Positions 27,109-35,356 of a stretch of DNA of 64,000 nucleotides are shown piece after piece; the first letter of the stretch is position 1, and every line of letters starts with the position of its first letter. A model generated the notes under the pieces. The model was not told where the DNA came from, made no database searches, and saw nothing but the letters and a program-made list of their open reading frames with translations. Source of the DNA: a bacterium SCSIO 12696 (GTDB lineage: Bacteria; Pseudomonadota; Gammaproteobacteria; Pseudomonadales; Porticoccaceae); contig CP073744.1 of NCBI GenBank assembly GCA_024397955.1, positions 1,488,001 to 1,552,000 on the forward strand, written 5' to 3'. The position numbers were made by a program, and so were the translations under genes.

Positions 27109-28386
27109 ATGACACTGGCAGTATTCGACCTCAATGACAGCGCCATCGGCCACGGCAACAACGCCGAAAGCTGGCAATACAGCCCTGGATTTGCGCTGTT
27201 GGCAGACGGCCGCATTATTACCGGCGAAGAGGCGCGCAACAAAGCCTGGCTCAACCCGCAACAGAGCTTTCAGCAATACTGGCATCAGCTCAACTTATCG
27301 CCACTGGCCGTGCACAACAACAGTGCCCGCCACCACGCGGATCTTGCTTACGCCCAGCTGCAGCAACTGTATCGCGACAGCGGCGAACCCCAACAAGTGA
27401 TTCTGGCGGTACCCGGCAGCTTTAACCGCGAACAACTGGGGCTGCTTTTGGGCCTGGTAAAGCCACTTCCCTTCAGTGCCATCGGACTGGTAGATAGCGC
27501 CGTGGCAGCGGTCAGCACACAACCGCCCAGTGGCTCTGCTCTCCATCTGGATATCCAGCAGCACCAGTCTCTGATTACCCGATTGGATAACCATGGTGAA
27601 TTACACAGCACTGGCCTGGAAGCAGTGAGCAACCTGGGCATGAAGCAGCTGCTGGATCACTGGGCTCACTATGTGGCCGACCAGTTCATCCGCCAGTACC
27701 GCTACGACCCGCTGCACACCGCCTCAGGTGAACAACAACTGTACGACCAACTGCCCCAATGGCTGGCTACTGCCCGTGAGGAGCCACAGATTGCTGTTTC
27801 CCTCGATACCCCCAAGGGCGACTTCCACCTGAACCTGATGCGCGACGACCTGTTGGCCTGCGCGCAGCCTCGATTAAAGCAACTGCGGCAAGCGGTGGAG
27901 GCACAGCGACTCAATGGCGAAAGCCTGTACCTGAGCCATCGCGCGGCGCACATACTGGGCCTGCCGCAACAGTTGGGCGATCACCGGGTACTCCCTGCCA
28001 GCGCAGTGCTACAGGGCTGTCTGAACAACCGCTCACAGATTTGTACCGACAGCGACTCTCTGGGTTTTGTATCCGCACTAACCCTTGAGGCAAGCACCAC
28101 CGCGGATGCGCCACCAGCGGCCGTCAGTGCGGTTTCTCCAAGCCACCTGCTGGTGGGCCATCGTGCACTGCCCTTAGGCCGACAGCTGGGCCTGCGCAAC
28201 ACCGCAGCAGGTATCGAAGCCTGCGACAGTGACCAGGCCGAAGTGGTACTGGATAACCGCGGCTCACAGTTACAGATACAAACCGTTTCCGGGGTCAGCT
28301 TGAGCGCCCCTGATTCATTGCAGGCTGGCGCGGTGATCGAATGGCAGCAGCAGCGCCTGCAACTGATTGTCGTGGCTGAAGGGTAG
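27109..28386 (+). CDS. Degenerate Hsp70/actin-fold protein
   Basis: A 425-residue cytoplasmic protein without signal peptide. The order of motifs is that of an Hsp70 nucleotide-binding domain: MTLAVFDLNDSAIG in the place of the phosphate-1 loop, QVILAVPGSFNREQLGLLLG (compare the Hsp70 VPAYFN block), SAIGLVDSAVAAVS (compare NEPTAAAL), and ALHLDIQQHQSLITRL in place of the DLGGGT phosphate-2 loop. Key glycines of both loops are missing, so ATP hydrolysis is doubtful. The last ~80 residues (LLVGHRALPLGRQLGLRNTA, AEVVLDNRGSQLQIQTVSGV) form a small beta domain that could be FHA-like. Situated between the channel and VWA genes, it may dock on the channel's cytoplasmic loop, which is inference. Confidence 0.65.
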   Translation: MTLAVFDLNDSAIGHGNNAESWQYSPGFALLADGRIITGEEARNKAWLNPQQSFQQYWHQLNLSPLAVHNNSARHHADLAYAQLQQLYRDSGEPQQVILAVPGSFNREQLGLLLGLVKPLPFSAIGLVDSAVAAVSTQPPSGSALHLDIQQHQSLITRLDNHGELHSTGLEAVSNLGMKQLLDHWAHYVADQFIRQYRYDPLHTASGEQQLYDQLPQWLATAREEPQIAVSLDTPKGDFHLNLMRDDLLACAQPRLKQLRQAVEAQRLNGESLYLSHRAAHILGLPQQLGDHRVLPASAVLQGCLNNRSQICTDSDSLGFVSALTLEASTTADAPPAAVSAVSPSHLLVGHRALPLGRQLGLRNTAAGIEACDSDQAEVVLDNRGSQLQIQTVSGVSLSAPDSLQAGAVIEWQQQRLQLIVVAEG

Positions 28387-28391
28387 CGCCA

Positions 28392-29459
28392 ATGGCCAGA
28401 AAGAAACGCGGCTTTAGCCCATTCAGCCTGTCGTTCCTCGATATCATGGCCTGTGGCTTTGGTGCCGTAACCCTGCTGTTTCTGATTCTCAAACACGACC
28501 CCACCACCATTACCACTGCCGACCCCAACATTGCCGCAGAAGTAAAGCTGCTGCAGGAAGACATCCGCCAGGGCAAAGAAGATCTGGTGATACTGCGCAA
28601 TTCACTGGCTGACGTGGAAGACAACACCGACGACGCCCAGGGCCTCTCAGAACGTATTGTCGAGCGCATTAAACAGCTACAACGGGAACTCAGCGCCCAG
28701 AAAGACCCGGAACAGGAAGTGGCCACCCTGCGCAAACAGGTGGAAGAACTGGAAGAAGAAATTTCCACACTGGAAGAGCAATCCCGTGATTCAGACACCC
28801 GACAATTTGTGGGCCAGGGCGACCGCCAGTACCTCACCGGCCTCAAGCTCGGCGGCCGCAACGTACTGATCCTTCTGGATGCCTCCGCCAGTATGCTGGC
28901 GGAAGACATCGTCAACACCGTCATCCGTCGCAACCAGAGCGATGAGGTGAAAAAACGTGCCGACAAATGGCAGCGAGCGGTGAAAACTGTGGAGTGGTTG
29001 GTGTCGCAGATGCCCCCATCAACTCAAGTCCAGGTAGTTACTTTTAACACCACCACCAACACCATGGTGGAACTGGAAAACAGCGATTACGCCAGCGTGG
29101 CCGATGCCGAAGAACTGGATCAGCTGTTCACCAACCTCGGTGATGTGGTACCCGGTGACGGCACCAGCCTGGTTAATGCCTTTCAGTCCATCAACCAGCT
29201 AGAACCACGGCCGGACAACCTGTTTCTGATTACCGACGGTCTGCCCACCCAGGGCGATTCAGCACCGCGGCGCGCCACCATTACCGGCCGCGACCGGGAA
29301 CGCCTGTTCAGCCGCGCTTTGGAAGCCCTGCCCAACAATTTGCCGGTGAATGTGGTGCTGTTCCCCTTTGAAGGCGACCCCACTGCTGCCGCTGCATTCT
29401 GGCGCCTGGCGCTGGCCACCCAGGGTTCGTTTATGAGCCCGTCGAAAGACTGGCCTTAA
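28392..29459 (+). CDS. VWA-domain protein with MotB/ExbD-like membrane anchor, copy 1
   Basis: A 355-residue protein. A basic N-terminus (MARKKRGFSP) precedes one transmembrane helix at ~15-33, with Asp17 at its start inside SFLDIMACGFGAVTLLFLI. The position of this acid residue is like the proton-carrying Asp of MotB, ExbD and TolR. A coiled coil follows at ~45-135 (LEEEISTLEEQ and similar heptads). From ~150 there is a von Willebrand factor A domain with MIDAS DASAS (163-167), a central FNTTT strand and LITDG (279-283). The VWA domain should be periplasmic and bind a metal-dependent ligand. It is paired with a second such gene downstream and with the channel gene upstream. Confidence 0.85.
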   Translation: MARKKRGFSPFSLSFLDIMACGFGAVTLLFLILKHDPTTITTADPNIAAEVKLLQEDIRQGKEDLVILRNSLADVEDNTDDAQGLSERIVERIKQLQRELSAQKDPEQEVATLRKQVEELEEEISTLEEQSRDSDTRQFVGQGDRQYLTGLKLGGRNVLILLDASASMLAEDIVNTVIRRNQSDEVKKRADKWQRAVKTVEWLVSQMPPSTQVQVVTFNTTTNTMVELENSDYASVADAEELDQLFTNLGDVVPGDGTSLVNAFQSINQLEPRPDNLFLITDGLPTQGDSAPRRATITGRDRERLFSRALEALPNNLPVNVVLFPFEGDPTAAAAFWRLALATQGSFMSPSKDWP

Positions 29460-29473
29460 TCGGGAGAATCGTT

Positions 29474-30454
29474 ATGAAGAAAAAACGCAATTCCGTCGCC
29501 GAAATGAACATCTCCTTCCTGGATGTGATCAGCTGTGGCTTTGGCGCTATCGTGCTGCTGCTGTTAATCGCCAAAACTGTGGAGAGCACCGCCTTTGAAG
29601 AATCGGTGGACCTGGACGGCTCGTTCAAAGATTTGCAAAAGGAGTTATTTGAAATTCGCGGCGAAACCACCGTACTCAACCGCCAACTGAAATCCCGGGA
29701 AGAACAATTATCAAATTTGCGGGTAAAAATCGCCCGCCTTCAGGAACAGTTGGCCAGCGTGGAGAAACAACGCAAGGCCGTGGCCCAGGTAGATACCACC
29801 GAACAAGAGGAATTAACCCTGGCCCTGCAAATTCTCACCGAGGAAATGCAACGCTTGCTGGGCCAGGATCACAAACGTACCGACGATACCGTGGGCGGCA
29901 TTCCAGTAGACAGCGAATACGTGATTTTTGTGGTGGATACCTCCGGCAGTATGCAAACCGCCTGGAATCGGGTGCGCCGGGAAATGATTAATATCCTCAA
30001 CATCTACCCCCAGGTAAAAGGCATTCAGGTAATGAATGACCAGGGCGGCTATATGTTTACCAGTTTCAGAAACCGCTGGATCGAAGATACCCCAACCCGC
30101 CGCCGCGCCATTGTGCAACGGCTGGCCACCTGGACACCGTTCAGTAATTCCAGCCCGGTAGAAGGCATTCAACGAGCGATTCGCTCATTTTACGACCGGG
30201 ACAAAAAAATCAGTATTTACGTATTTGGCGACGACTATCAGGGCCAGTCAGTACGGCGCGTCCTCGATGTCGTTGACCGCCTTAACGCGCAACGCAACGG
30301 CGAGCGCCTGGTGCGTATACACGCTGTGGGCTTCCCGGTACACATGGTCGGACGCGGCGGTGTTTCCGCATCGGCGGTGCGTTTCGCCAACTTGATGCGC
30401 GAGATGAGTTACCGCAATGGAGGAACCTTTGTGGGGCTCAATGGCCTTAATTAA
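29474..30454 (+). CDS. VWA-domain protein with MotB/ExbD-like membrane anchor, copy 2
   Basis: A 326-residue protein built like its upstream neighbour: a basic N-terminus, helix ~15-33 with Asp17 in SFLDVISCGFGAIVLLLLI, a coiled coil at ~50-130 (LKSREEQLSNLRVKIARLQE), and a VWA domain from ~147 with complete MIDAS DTSGS (155-159) and FGDDY (251-255). The anchors of the two proteins share S14-F15-L16-D17 and C21-G22-F23-G24-A25 at identical positions, while the VWA parts differ strongly. That suggests two subunits of one stator, not redundant copies. A ribosome site (GGGAGAA) lies before ATG 29474. Confidence 0.85.
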   Translation: MKKKRNSVAEMNISFLDVISCGFGAIVLLLLIAKTVESTAFEESVDLDGSFKDLQKELFEIRGETTVLNRQLKSREEQLSNLRVKIARLQEQLASVEKQRKAVAQVDTTEQEELTLALQILTEEMQRLLGQDHKRTDDTVGGIPVDSEYVIFVVDTSGSMQTAWNRVRREMINILNIYPQVKGIQVMNDQGGYMFTSFRNRWIEDTPTRRRAIVQRLATWTPFSNSSPVEGIQRAIRSFYDRDKKISIYVFGDDYQGQSVRRVLDVVDRLNAQRNGERLVRIHAVGFPVHMVGRGGVSASAVRFANLMREMSYRNGGTFVGLNGLN

Positions 30455-30513
30455 AGGCTTGTTACAAACAGGGTGAACTACACTTGTATAGTGCCCTCAG
30501 GAAATAGATCGCT

Positions 30514-31182
30514 ATGGCAATACAAAAACTCAAAAAACTGCTGCCCTTGCTGGGGTTATTCCTGCTGCCAGCCTGTTCCACCAATGTGTTTGTAAAAGGC
30601 GACTACCCCACTCCGCTGACCAAGGAAATCCCCTATAAAGTCGGCGTGGTTTTCGACCAGGATTTTAGTGAATACACATTCACTCGCGATAAAATTGAAA
30701 TCAATTTGGGCGACGCACAAACCCGCATGTACGACAACTTGTTCCAGGGCATGTTTGCCAACAGCACCACTCTGGAATCCAAAGAAAGCGTCGACGGCCA
30801 AGACATGGTGATTATTCCCAAAGTGGAAGAGGTGCAAATCGCCACCCCCAAAGATAACCGCCTGAAAGTCTATGAAGTCTGGATTAAATACAACATGCAG
30901 GTCTTCGACAGCGAAGGTAACTCCATCGCTGACTGGCTGATGACCTGCTATGGAAAAACTCCCACCGCTACCCTGAAATCAAAAGCGACCGCACTCAACC
31001 TCGCCAGCGTGGTTGCCCTTCGTGATGCCGGCGCACGCATGGCCACCGGCTTTGTGCGCGTACCCGAAGTACAGGGCTGGCTGATTCGCCAGGCGGGTAA
31101 GGCAGGCGCTGACAGCGATGCTCCCGCCCAGGAGGCAACCTCCCCCAATACCAATACAAGTACCAGTGAGGGCCAAACATGA
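30514..31182 (+). CDS. Lipoprotein of unknown family
   Basis: A 222-residue lipoprotein; the lipobox LLPAC lies near residue 22. The core (KVGVVFDQDFSEYTFTRDKI, DNLFQGMFANSTTLESKESV, QDMVIIPKVEEVQIATPKDN, YEVWIKYNMQVFDSEGNSIA) alternates strands and helices like the small lipoproteins that assist envelope transporters. The C-terminal ~30 residues are low complexity (Ala, Asn, Thr, Ser). It overlaps the next gene by ATGA. A 59-base gap before it is the longest in this run, so an internal promoter is possible but none is convincing. Confidence 0.75.
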   Translation: MAIQKLKKLLPLLGLFLLPACSTNVFVKGDYPTPLTKEIPYKVGVVFDQDFSEYTFTRDKIEINLGDAQTRMYDNLFQGMFANSTTLESKESVDGQDMVIIPKVEEVQIATPKDNRLKVYEVWIKYNMQVFDSEGNSIADWLMTCYGKTPTATLKSKATALNLASVVALRDAGARMATGFVRVPEVQGWLIRQAGKAGADSDAPAQEATSPNTNTSTSEGQT

Positions 31183-31862
31183 CCGTAAAATCCACCCTCT
31201 ACGCACTGGCCATGGCTGCAGCCACGCTGGCCATCAGCGCCTGCTCTACCACCACAACCATCGACGAATACCGTGAGAGCGGCGTGCGCGATATCACCTT
31301 GGGCGACAACGAGAAAATGGTCATTCTGGGTCGCCGCCATCTTGGCGATCATGAAACCGAACCCGGCCTTATCAGTTGCATCGGCAAGCGCCTTAATCGC
31401 AAAGTCGATGCCGACATCATCGAAGAACCGGAATTCCTGAACCAACTCTACCCCTGGTTTGAACCACGCACCGCACCACTGAAACTGCGCCGTATGCAAG
31501 TATTGATGGGCGACGAACAAATCGCCAACCAGATAGCCGCCATGGGTGTGCGTTACATGGTTTGGGTAGATGGCAACACGGAAACCACCGACAGTAATGG
31601 CTCTCTCAGCTGCACACTCAGCCCGGCAGGGGGCGGCTGTTTTGGCTTCGCCACCTGGGACAGACTTTCCTCTTACGAAGCGATTATCTGGGACATCCAG
31701 GAAATGGAAGAAAAAGGCCGAGTACGGGTGGATACCGAAGGCACCTCTTACCTGGTAGCCGTTGTCGCCCCGGTACCCTTTATCGCTCAGGTGCAAAGCG
31801 AAGCCTGCGAAGGCATGGGCAACCAGCTGGCGACCTTTTTTGACGGTGAAGTGAATGAATAA
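31179..31862 (+). CDS. Lipoprotein of unknown family
   Basis: A 227-residue lipoprotein; lipobox AISAC near residue 21. The sequence contains GDNEKMVILGRRHLGDHETE, GVRYMVWVDGNTETTDSNGS and SSYEAIIWDIQEMEEKGRVR, a pattern seen in small outer membrane lipoproteins of the stress or transporter-accessory type. I cannot name a family. Internal Cys pairs (SLSCTLSPAGGGCFGF) may form a disulfide. Its stop overlaps the start of the protease gene by 8 bases, so the two are co-translated. Confidence 0.75.
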   Translation: MTVKSTLYALAMAAATLAISACSTTTTIDEYRESGVRDITLGDNEKMVILGRRHLGDHETEPGLISCIGKRLNRKVDADIIEEPEFLNQLYPWFEPRTAPLKLRRMQVLMGDEQIANQIAAMGVRYMVWVDGNTETTDSNGSLSCTLSPAGGGCFGFATWDRLSSYEAIIWDIQEMEEKGRVRVDTEGTSYLVAVVAPVPFIAQVQSEACEGMGNQLATFFDGEVNE

Positions 31863-33264
31863 ACCCTGTTCTGTATTGCTTGCTGCCAGCCTGCTGGTAT
31901 TTGCCACCAGCAGTCAGGCCTGGTCGAAAAAAGACGCCCGCATCGGCAAGGAAATTTACGACCAAACTCTGGCGGAGAGCCCGATTTACGAAGACACAAA
32001 ATTGGTAGACTACGTGAATAAGGTAGGCCAGCGCATTGTGGCCGCCTCAGATCGCCCAGACGAAGAGTACACCTTTACCGTTATCGATAGCCCCAACATT
32101 AACGCCTTTGCCACTCCCGGCGGCTACGTATACATCAACCGGGGCCTGATTACCTACATGACCAGCGAGGCGCAACTGGCGGCAGTGCTGGCCCATGAGG
32201 TTGGTCACATTACTGGTCGGCATTCCGCACGGCAGCAACGCACAGCCAACACCAGCAACATTGTTTCCGGCATCCTCGGTGCTATCACCCGCAGCTCTGA
32301 TGTGGCCGAAGCCAGCTCCTTGTGGGGCGCGACAGTGGTGCGTGGCTATGGCCGGGATATGGAACTGGAGGCGGATCAACTGGGCGCCAAATTTCTGTTC
32401 CGCGCTGGCTACCCGCCGCAAGCCATGATCGAAGTGATTTCCCTACTCAAAGACAACGAGAACCTGGAAAAGCGCAAAGCCCGCGCCACCGGCCGCCAAA
32501 CTCAGTCTTATCATGGGCTGTTCGCTACTCACCCACGCAACGACAAACGCCTGCTGGAAGTGGTTGCTGAAGCGGGAAAACTATCTGAAGATCAAACCGA
32601 CGCCGACGCCAACGTAGTGCCGTTTCGCATTGCCACCAGTGGCTTGCCCTGGGGCACCAATTTTCGCGAGCCACCACCGCGCAAAGATCGCTTTATCGAG
32701 CGCAAACTCAAATTCCGTTTCGACCATCCGGAAGATTGGCAGTTTACTGGCCAAGACAGAACCTTCAGCGGCCAGGATGCAGAACAGCTTTACCAAATGA
32801 CGATTGAGGCCCAAGGGCGCACCAACGACACACCGCGCATGTACATCCAAAACAAACTTGGCCATCAACTGAAAAAAGCCGAAGATTTTACCCAGGGCAA
32901 CCTCAATGGCAGCCGTGGGTTTATCACCACAGAAGATGGCAAAGAGCAGCGTATAGCGGTGATCTACTACAGCCGTTACGCCTATGTGTTCCGCGGCGAT
33001 GTGCTGGAAGGTGGTGATGCCAAAACCGGTGATGAGCACTTTCTAAAAGTCATTAACAGCTTCCGTCCACTGTCGGCTCGGGCCTTCCGAACTGGAAAAA
33101 CCCAAGCCCTCAGTTATGTTAAAGCCAAAGAAGGGGTTACCTTTAAAAAGTTGGCCCAGTTTTTACAACTGGGCGAGTTTGGCGAACAGGAATTGCGCAT
33201 TATCAATGGCTACCCATCCCGTGGAGAGCCCAAACCTGGCGAATGGATAAAGATCATTCGTTAA
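31855..33264 (+). CDS. Periplasmic M48-family metalloprotease
   Basis: A 469-residue exported zinc protease; signal peptide ends near residue 23 (ATSSQAW). The catalytic HExxH is in AAVLAHEVGHITGRHS, and the third zinc ligand Glu is probably in DMELEADQLGAKF. It resembles BepA/LoiP-like M48 proteins that act on outer membrane proteins, but instead of TPR repeats the C-terminal half has a separate beta domain (KFRFDHPEDWQFTGQD onward) and an end (GYPSRGEPKPGEWIKIIR) like a LysM or SPOR-type tail. It is the last gene of the run; likely role is assembly or quality control of its envelope parts. Its 3' end overlaps the convergent rhodanese gene by 11 bases. Confidence 0.9.
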   Translation: MNKPCSVLLAASLLVFATSSQAWSKKDARIGKEIYDQTLAESPIYEDTKLVDYVNKVGQRIVAASDRPDEEYTFTVIDSPNINAFATPGGYVYINRGLITYMTSEAQLAAVLAHEVGHITGRHSARQQRTANTSNIVSGILGAITRSSDVAEASSLWGATVVRGYGRDMELEADQLGAKFLFRAGYPPQAMIEVISLLKDNENLEKRKARATGRQTQSYHGLFATHPRNDKRLLEVVAEAGKLSEDQTDADANVVPFRIATSGLPWGTNFREPPPRKDRFIERKLKFRFDHPEDWQFTGQDRTFSGQDAEQLYQMTIEAQGRTNDTPRMYIQNKLGHQLKKAEDFTQGNLNGSRGFITTEDGKEQRIAVIYYSRYAYVFRGDVLEGGDAKTGDEHFLKVINSFRPLSARAFRTGKTQALSYVKAKEGVTFKKLAQFLQLGEFGEQELRIINGYPSRGEPKPGEWIKIIR

Positions 33265-33667
33265 GAGGCAGCCCCCCTGAACGCCAGGCTTTGATGCCAC
33301 CATCCAAGTGAATCACATTTTTAAAACCGAGCTCCCTGAATAATTTCAGGGAGCGGCCACTGCGGACACCAGATCGGCAGTGCAATAAATACGTGGTGTC
33401 TTTATCAAGCTTTGCCAGATTCTGTTTGTAGTCGCTGGCGTAGTAATCGATATTTAATGCTCCAGCAATGTGCGCGTCATTAAATTCTTTTGGTGTGCGA
33501 ATATCCAACACCACCACATCCGGATACTGCTGCACCACTTGCCCAGCCTGCGCAGCGTTTACATGGCGAATGCCATCTTTTAATTTTCCTACAGTAACAT
33601 CAGCATTGGCACCAACGCCAAACATCAGCGCCAGTGCCAGGCAGCTTTTTTGGATGATTTTAAACAT
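33254..33667 (-). CDS. Periplasmic rhodanese-like sulfurtransferase
   Basis: A 137-residue single-domain rhodanese with signal peptide (MFKIIQKSCLALALMFGVGA). It shows VVVLDIRTPKEFNDAHIAGA and the active-site loop LLHCRSGVRSGRS with the catalytic Cys, then GFKNVIHLDGGIKAW. It may move sulfur or act in a thiol exchange in the periplasm. A second rhodanese lies upstream on the same strand, separated by a repeat-containing gap. Confidence 0.92.
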   Translation of the reverse strand: MFKIIQKSCLALALMFGVGANADVTVGKLKDGIRHVNAAQAGQVVQQYPDVVVLDIRTPKEFNDAHIAGALNIDYYASDYKQNLAKLDKDTTYLLHCRSGVRSGRSLKLFRELGFKNVIHLDGGIKAWRSGGLPLNE

Positions 33668-33720
33668 AGTGATTTCTCTGTGTTTGCGAGTAAAAATTTG
33701 TCTCGTTATTAGCTCTACAC

Positions 33721-33748
33721 CGTCATTCCCGCGCAGGCGGGAATCCGT
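33721..33748. repeat. Dispersed palindromic repeat, copy 1
   Basis: GTCATTCCCGCGCAGGCGGG followed by AATCC: a hairpin-forming repeat of the kind found in many proteobacterial genomes. An inverted second copy with one mismatch in 25 lies at 39611-39638, inside the 3' end of bioF. Confidence 0.8.
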
Positions 33749-33790
33749 ATACCTCGGTATTTACAGACTGTAGTGGCAGCTTAAACATGG

Positions 33791-33858
33791 ATCCCCGCGT
33801 TGTACGGCTTGCGCCTCAACCTTACGGTTGCCCAAATCAAAGATTTGTCGCGGGGATG
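33791..33858. repeat. Hairpin element next to the palindromic repeat
   Basis: ATCCCCGCG and CGCGGGGAT pair over 9 bp around a 50-base interior that itself holds two small hairpins (CAACCttaCGGTTG-like and AAATCaaaGATTT). With the repeat at 33721 it fills most of the 220-base gap between the two rhodanese genes. It may be a composite miniature element. Confidence 0.6.
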
Positions 33859-33887
33859 ACAATTTTTGAGCGCTGGAATCTGAAAAT

Positions 33888-34427
33888 TTACTCTGCCTCA
33901 AATTGAATCTTGTCTTTGTCTTTAATCAACTGTCCCCAATAACGATTATAGGGGTGAATAGCGTTGGTGTGATCCTCGTAATCATCTACCAGATCCCGCT
34001 TTTCGTTATGCCATTGGAACAAGCCGCCAACCAGGTTATAGGCGTTGTCGAGCTGCGGAACCGCCTGTTCCAATTGAGAGACCAGTGCTGAAGAACGGCG
34101 CCCCACAGAACAGTAAAATACCGCTGTTTTGCCCGCCAATTGATCGCCGTGCAAACGCATAAACTCCTGCGGAGAAATACCCGGCTCCACCAATACCGCA
34201 CCATCGATATGGCTCACCTGATATTCATCCTCTTCGCGAACATCGAATACCACCAGCTCATCCCGATTCAGGTTTTCAAATTGTGCCCCTGACAAGTGGG
34301 CAACCTTGTCATAATCCGCGATAATTTTTTGATGAATTTTTTCCAGGCTCGGGCGTTTTTCAAGCACTACTGCAATCACCAACCCAACAACTACAGCGGC
34401 AAATAAAAAGTAATGGGTTTTACTCAT
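33888..34427 (-). CDS. Membrane-anchored rhodanese-like protein
   Basis: A 179-residue protein with an N-terminal transmembrane helix (~6-22, YFLFAAVVVGLVIAVVL) and a rhodanese domain: ELVVFDVREEDEYQVSHIDG, then VFYCSVGRRSS with the catalytic Cys, and NLVGGLFQWHNE. The C-terminal ~35 residues (DDYEDHTNAIHPYNRYWGQL) are an extension of unknown role that may hold the domain at the membrane. Its start overlaps the stop of the hydroxylase family gene by 8 bases, so both are co-expressed. Confidence 0.9.
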   Translation of the reverse strand: MSKTHYFLFAAVVVGLVIAVVLEKRPSLEKIHQKIIADYDKVAHLSGAQFENLNRDELVVFDVREEDEYQVSHIDGAVLVEPGISPQEFMRLHGDQLAGKTAVFYCSVGRRSSALVSQLEQAVPQLDNAYNLVGGLFQWHNEKRDLVDDYEDHTNAIHPYNRYWGQLIKDKDKIQFEAE

Positions 34428-35262
34428 GGGCCGTTACCTCAGAAGACTTTTGTGAAGAACGGGAAGGCTGAAAAAAAGGCAATGCCAAACACCACCACAA
34501 TGAGGCGGGACGTCGATCCTGCCAAGACGCAAGGCCAATGGTCATGCCCTGATGACCATCGCGAGGTTGAGGGATATAGGTGCCGAACAGGCGATCCCAA
34601 ATGGACAGAAAAAAGCCGTAATTGCTGTCGGTTTCACGGGGAATAATCGAATGGTGTACCCGATGCATATCCGGGGTAACCACCAAACGGCGCACAACCG
34701 AATCCAATTTCAGGGGCAAACGCACATTGGCGTGGTTAAACATGGCAGCACCATTGAGAATCACCTCAAACAGAATCACTGCCACTGCCGGAGCACCCAG
34801 CAAAATTACGCAGGCAAACTTGTAGAACATGGAAAATAGAATTTCCAGCGGATGAAAACGGGCGCCAGTGGTGACATCAATATCCCGGTCTACATGATGT
34901 ACCCGGTGCAGCCGCCATAACAGCGGTACTTTATGGGACAGCACATGCTGAACATAAATCAGCAAATCCAGGACAATCACCGCCAGGGTTAGTTCTAGCC
35001 ACCATGGCAGCGAGATCACATTCAACAAGCCCCAGCCTTTTTGCGCGGCAACAATAGCCATACCGACCGCCAAAAAAGGTAGGGCAAACCGTAAAACCAA
35101 GGAATCGACAATAACCAGCAGCCAATTAGTCAACCAACGGCCAGGGCGAGGCAAAGTGCGTTGCTTGCGGGGAAATACCGCCTCCAGCACAGCCATCAGT
35201 ATAAATACACCAGCAAAAATACTGAGGCGAATGGCGGTTTCGTTGGTTTCGAGGAAAGACAT
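34420..35262 (-). CDS. Fatty acid hydroxylase / sterol desaturase family membrane protein
   Basis: A 280-residue membrane protein with about four to five hydrophobic segments and the di-iron His motifs of the family: HVLSH (HxxxH), HRVHH (HxxHH), and a later second HRVHH within VVTPDMHRVHHSIIPRE. It would hydroxylate or desaturate a lipid substrate. Substrate unknown; bacterial homologues act on fatty acids, carotenoids or hopanoids. Overlap with the anchored rhodanese by 8 bases is unusual company and may mean that the rhodanese supports its iron centre, which is inference. Confidence 0.9.
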   Translation of the reverse strand: MSFLETNETAIRLSIFAGVFILMAVLEAVFPRKQRTLPRPGRWLTNWLLVIVDSLVLRFALPFLAVGMAIVAAQKGWGLLNVISLPWWLELTLAVIVLDLLIYVQHVLSHKVPLLWRLHRVHHVDRDIDVTTGARFHPLEILFSMFYKFACVILLGAPAVAVILFEVILNGAAMFNHANVRLPLKLDSVVRRLVVTPDMHRVHHSIIPRETDSNYGFFLSIWDRLFGTYIPQPRDGHQGMTIGLASWQDRRPASLWWCLALPFFQPSRSSQKSSEVTAHE

Positions 35263-35356
35263 TGAGAACTACTTCTATGATTTGTTGTTAATAGACAGCA
35301 GATCTATATACTCGTTCTTTTTCTCGTAAAAAATCAACTTCTCAAAGACCCTAAAC

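Noticed and set aside
26279..30454. Zorya-type defence system (ZorA/ZorB-like channel)
   Set aside because: The channel and anchored partners are there, but no helicase or nuclease genes follow, and the partners end in VWA rather than peptidoglycan-binding domains.
26279..30454. MoxR-VWA or Ter-type chaperone cluster
   Set aside because: No MoxR AAA ATPase or Ter protein is present near the VWA genes.
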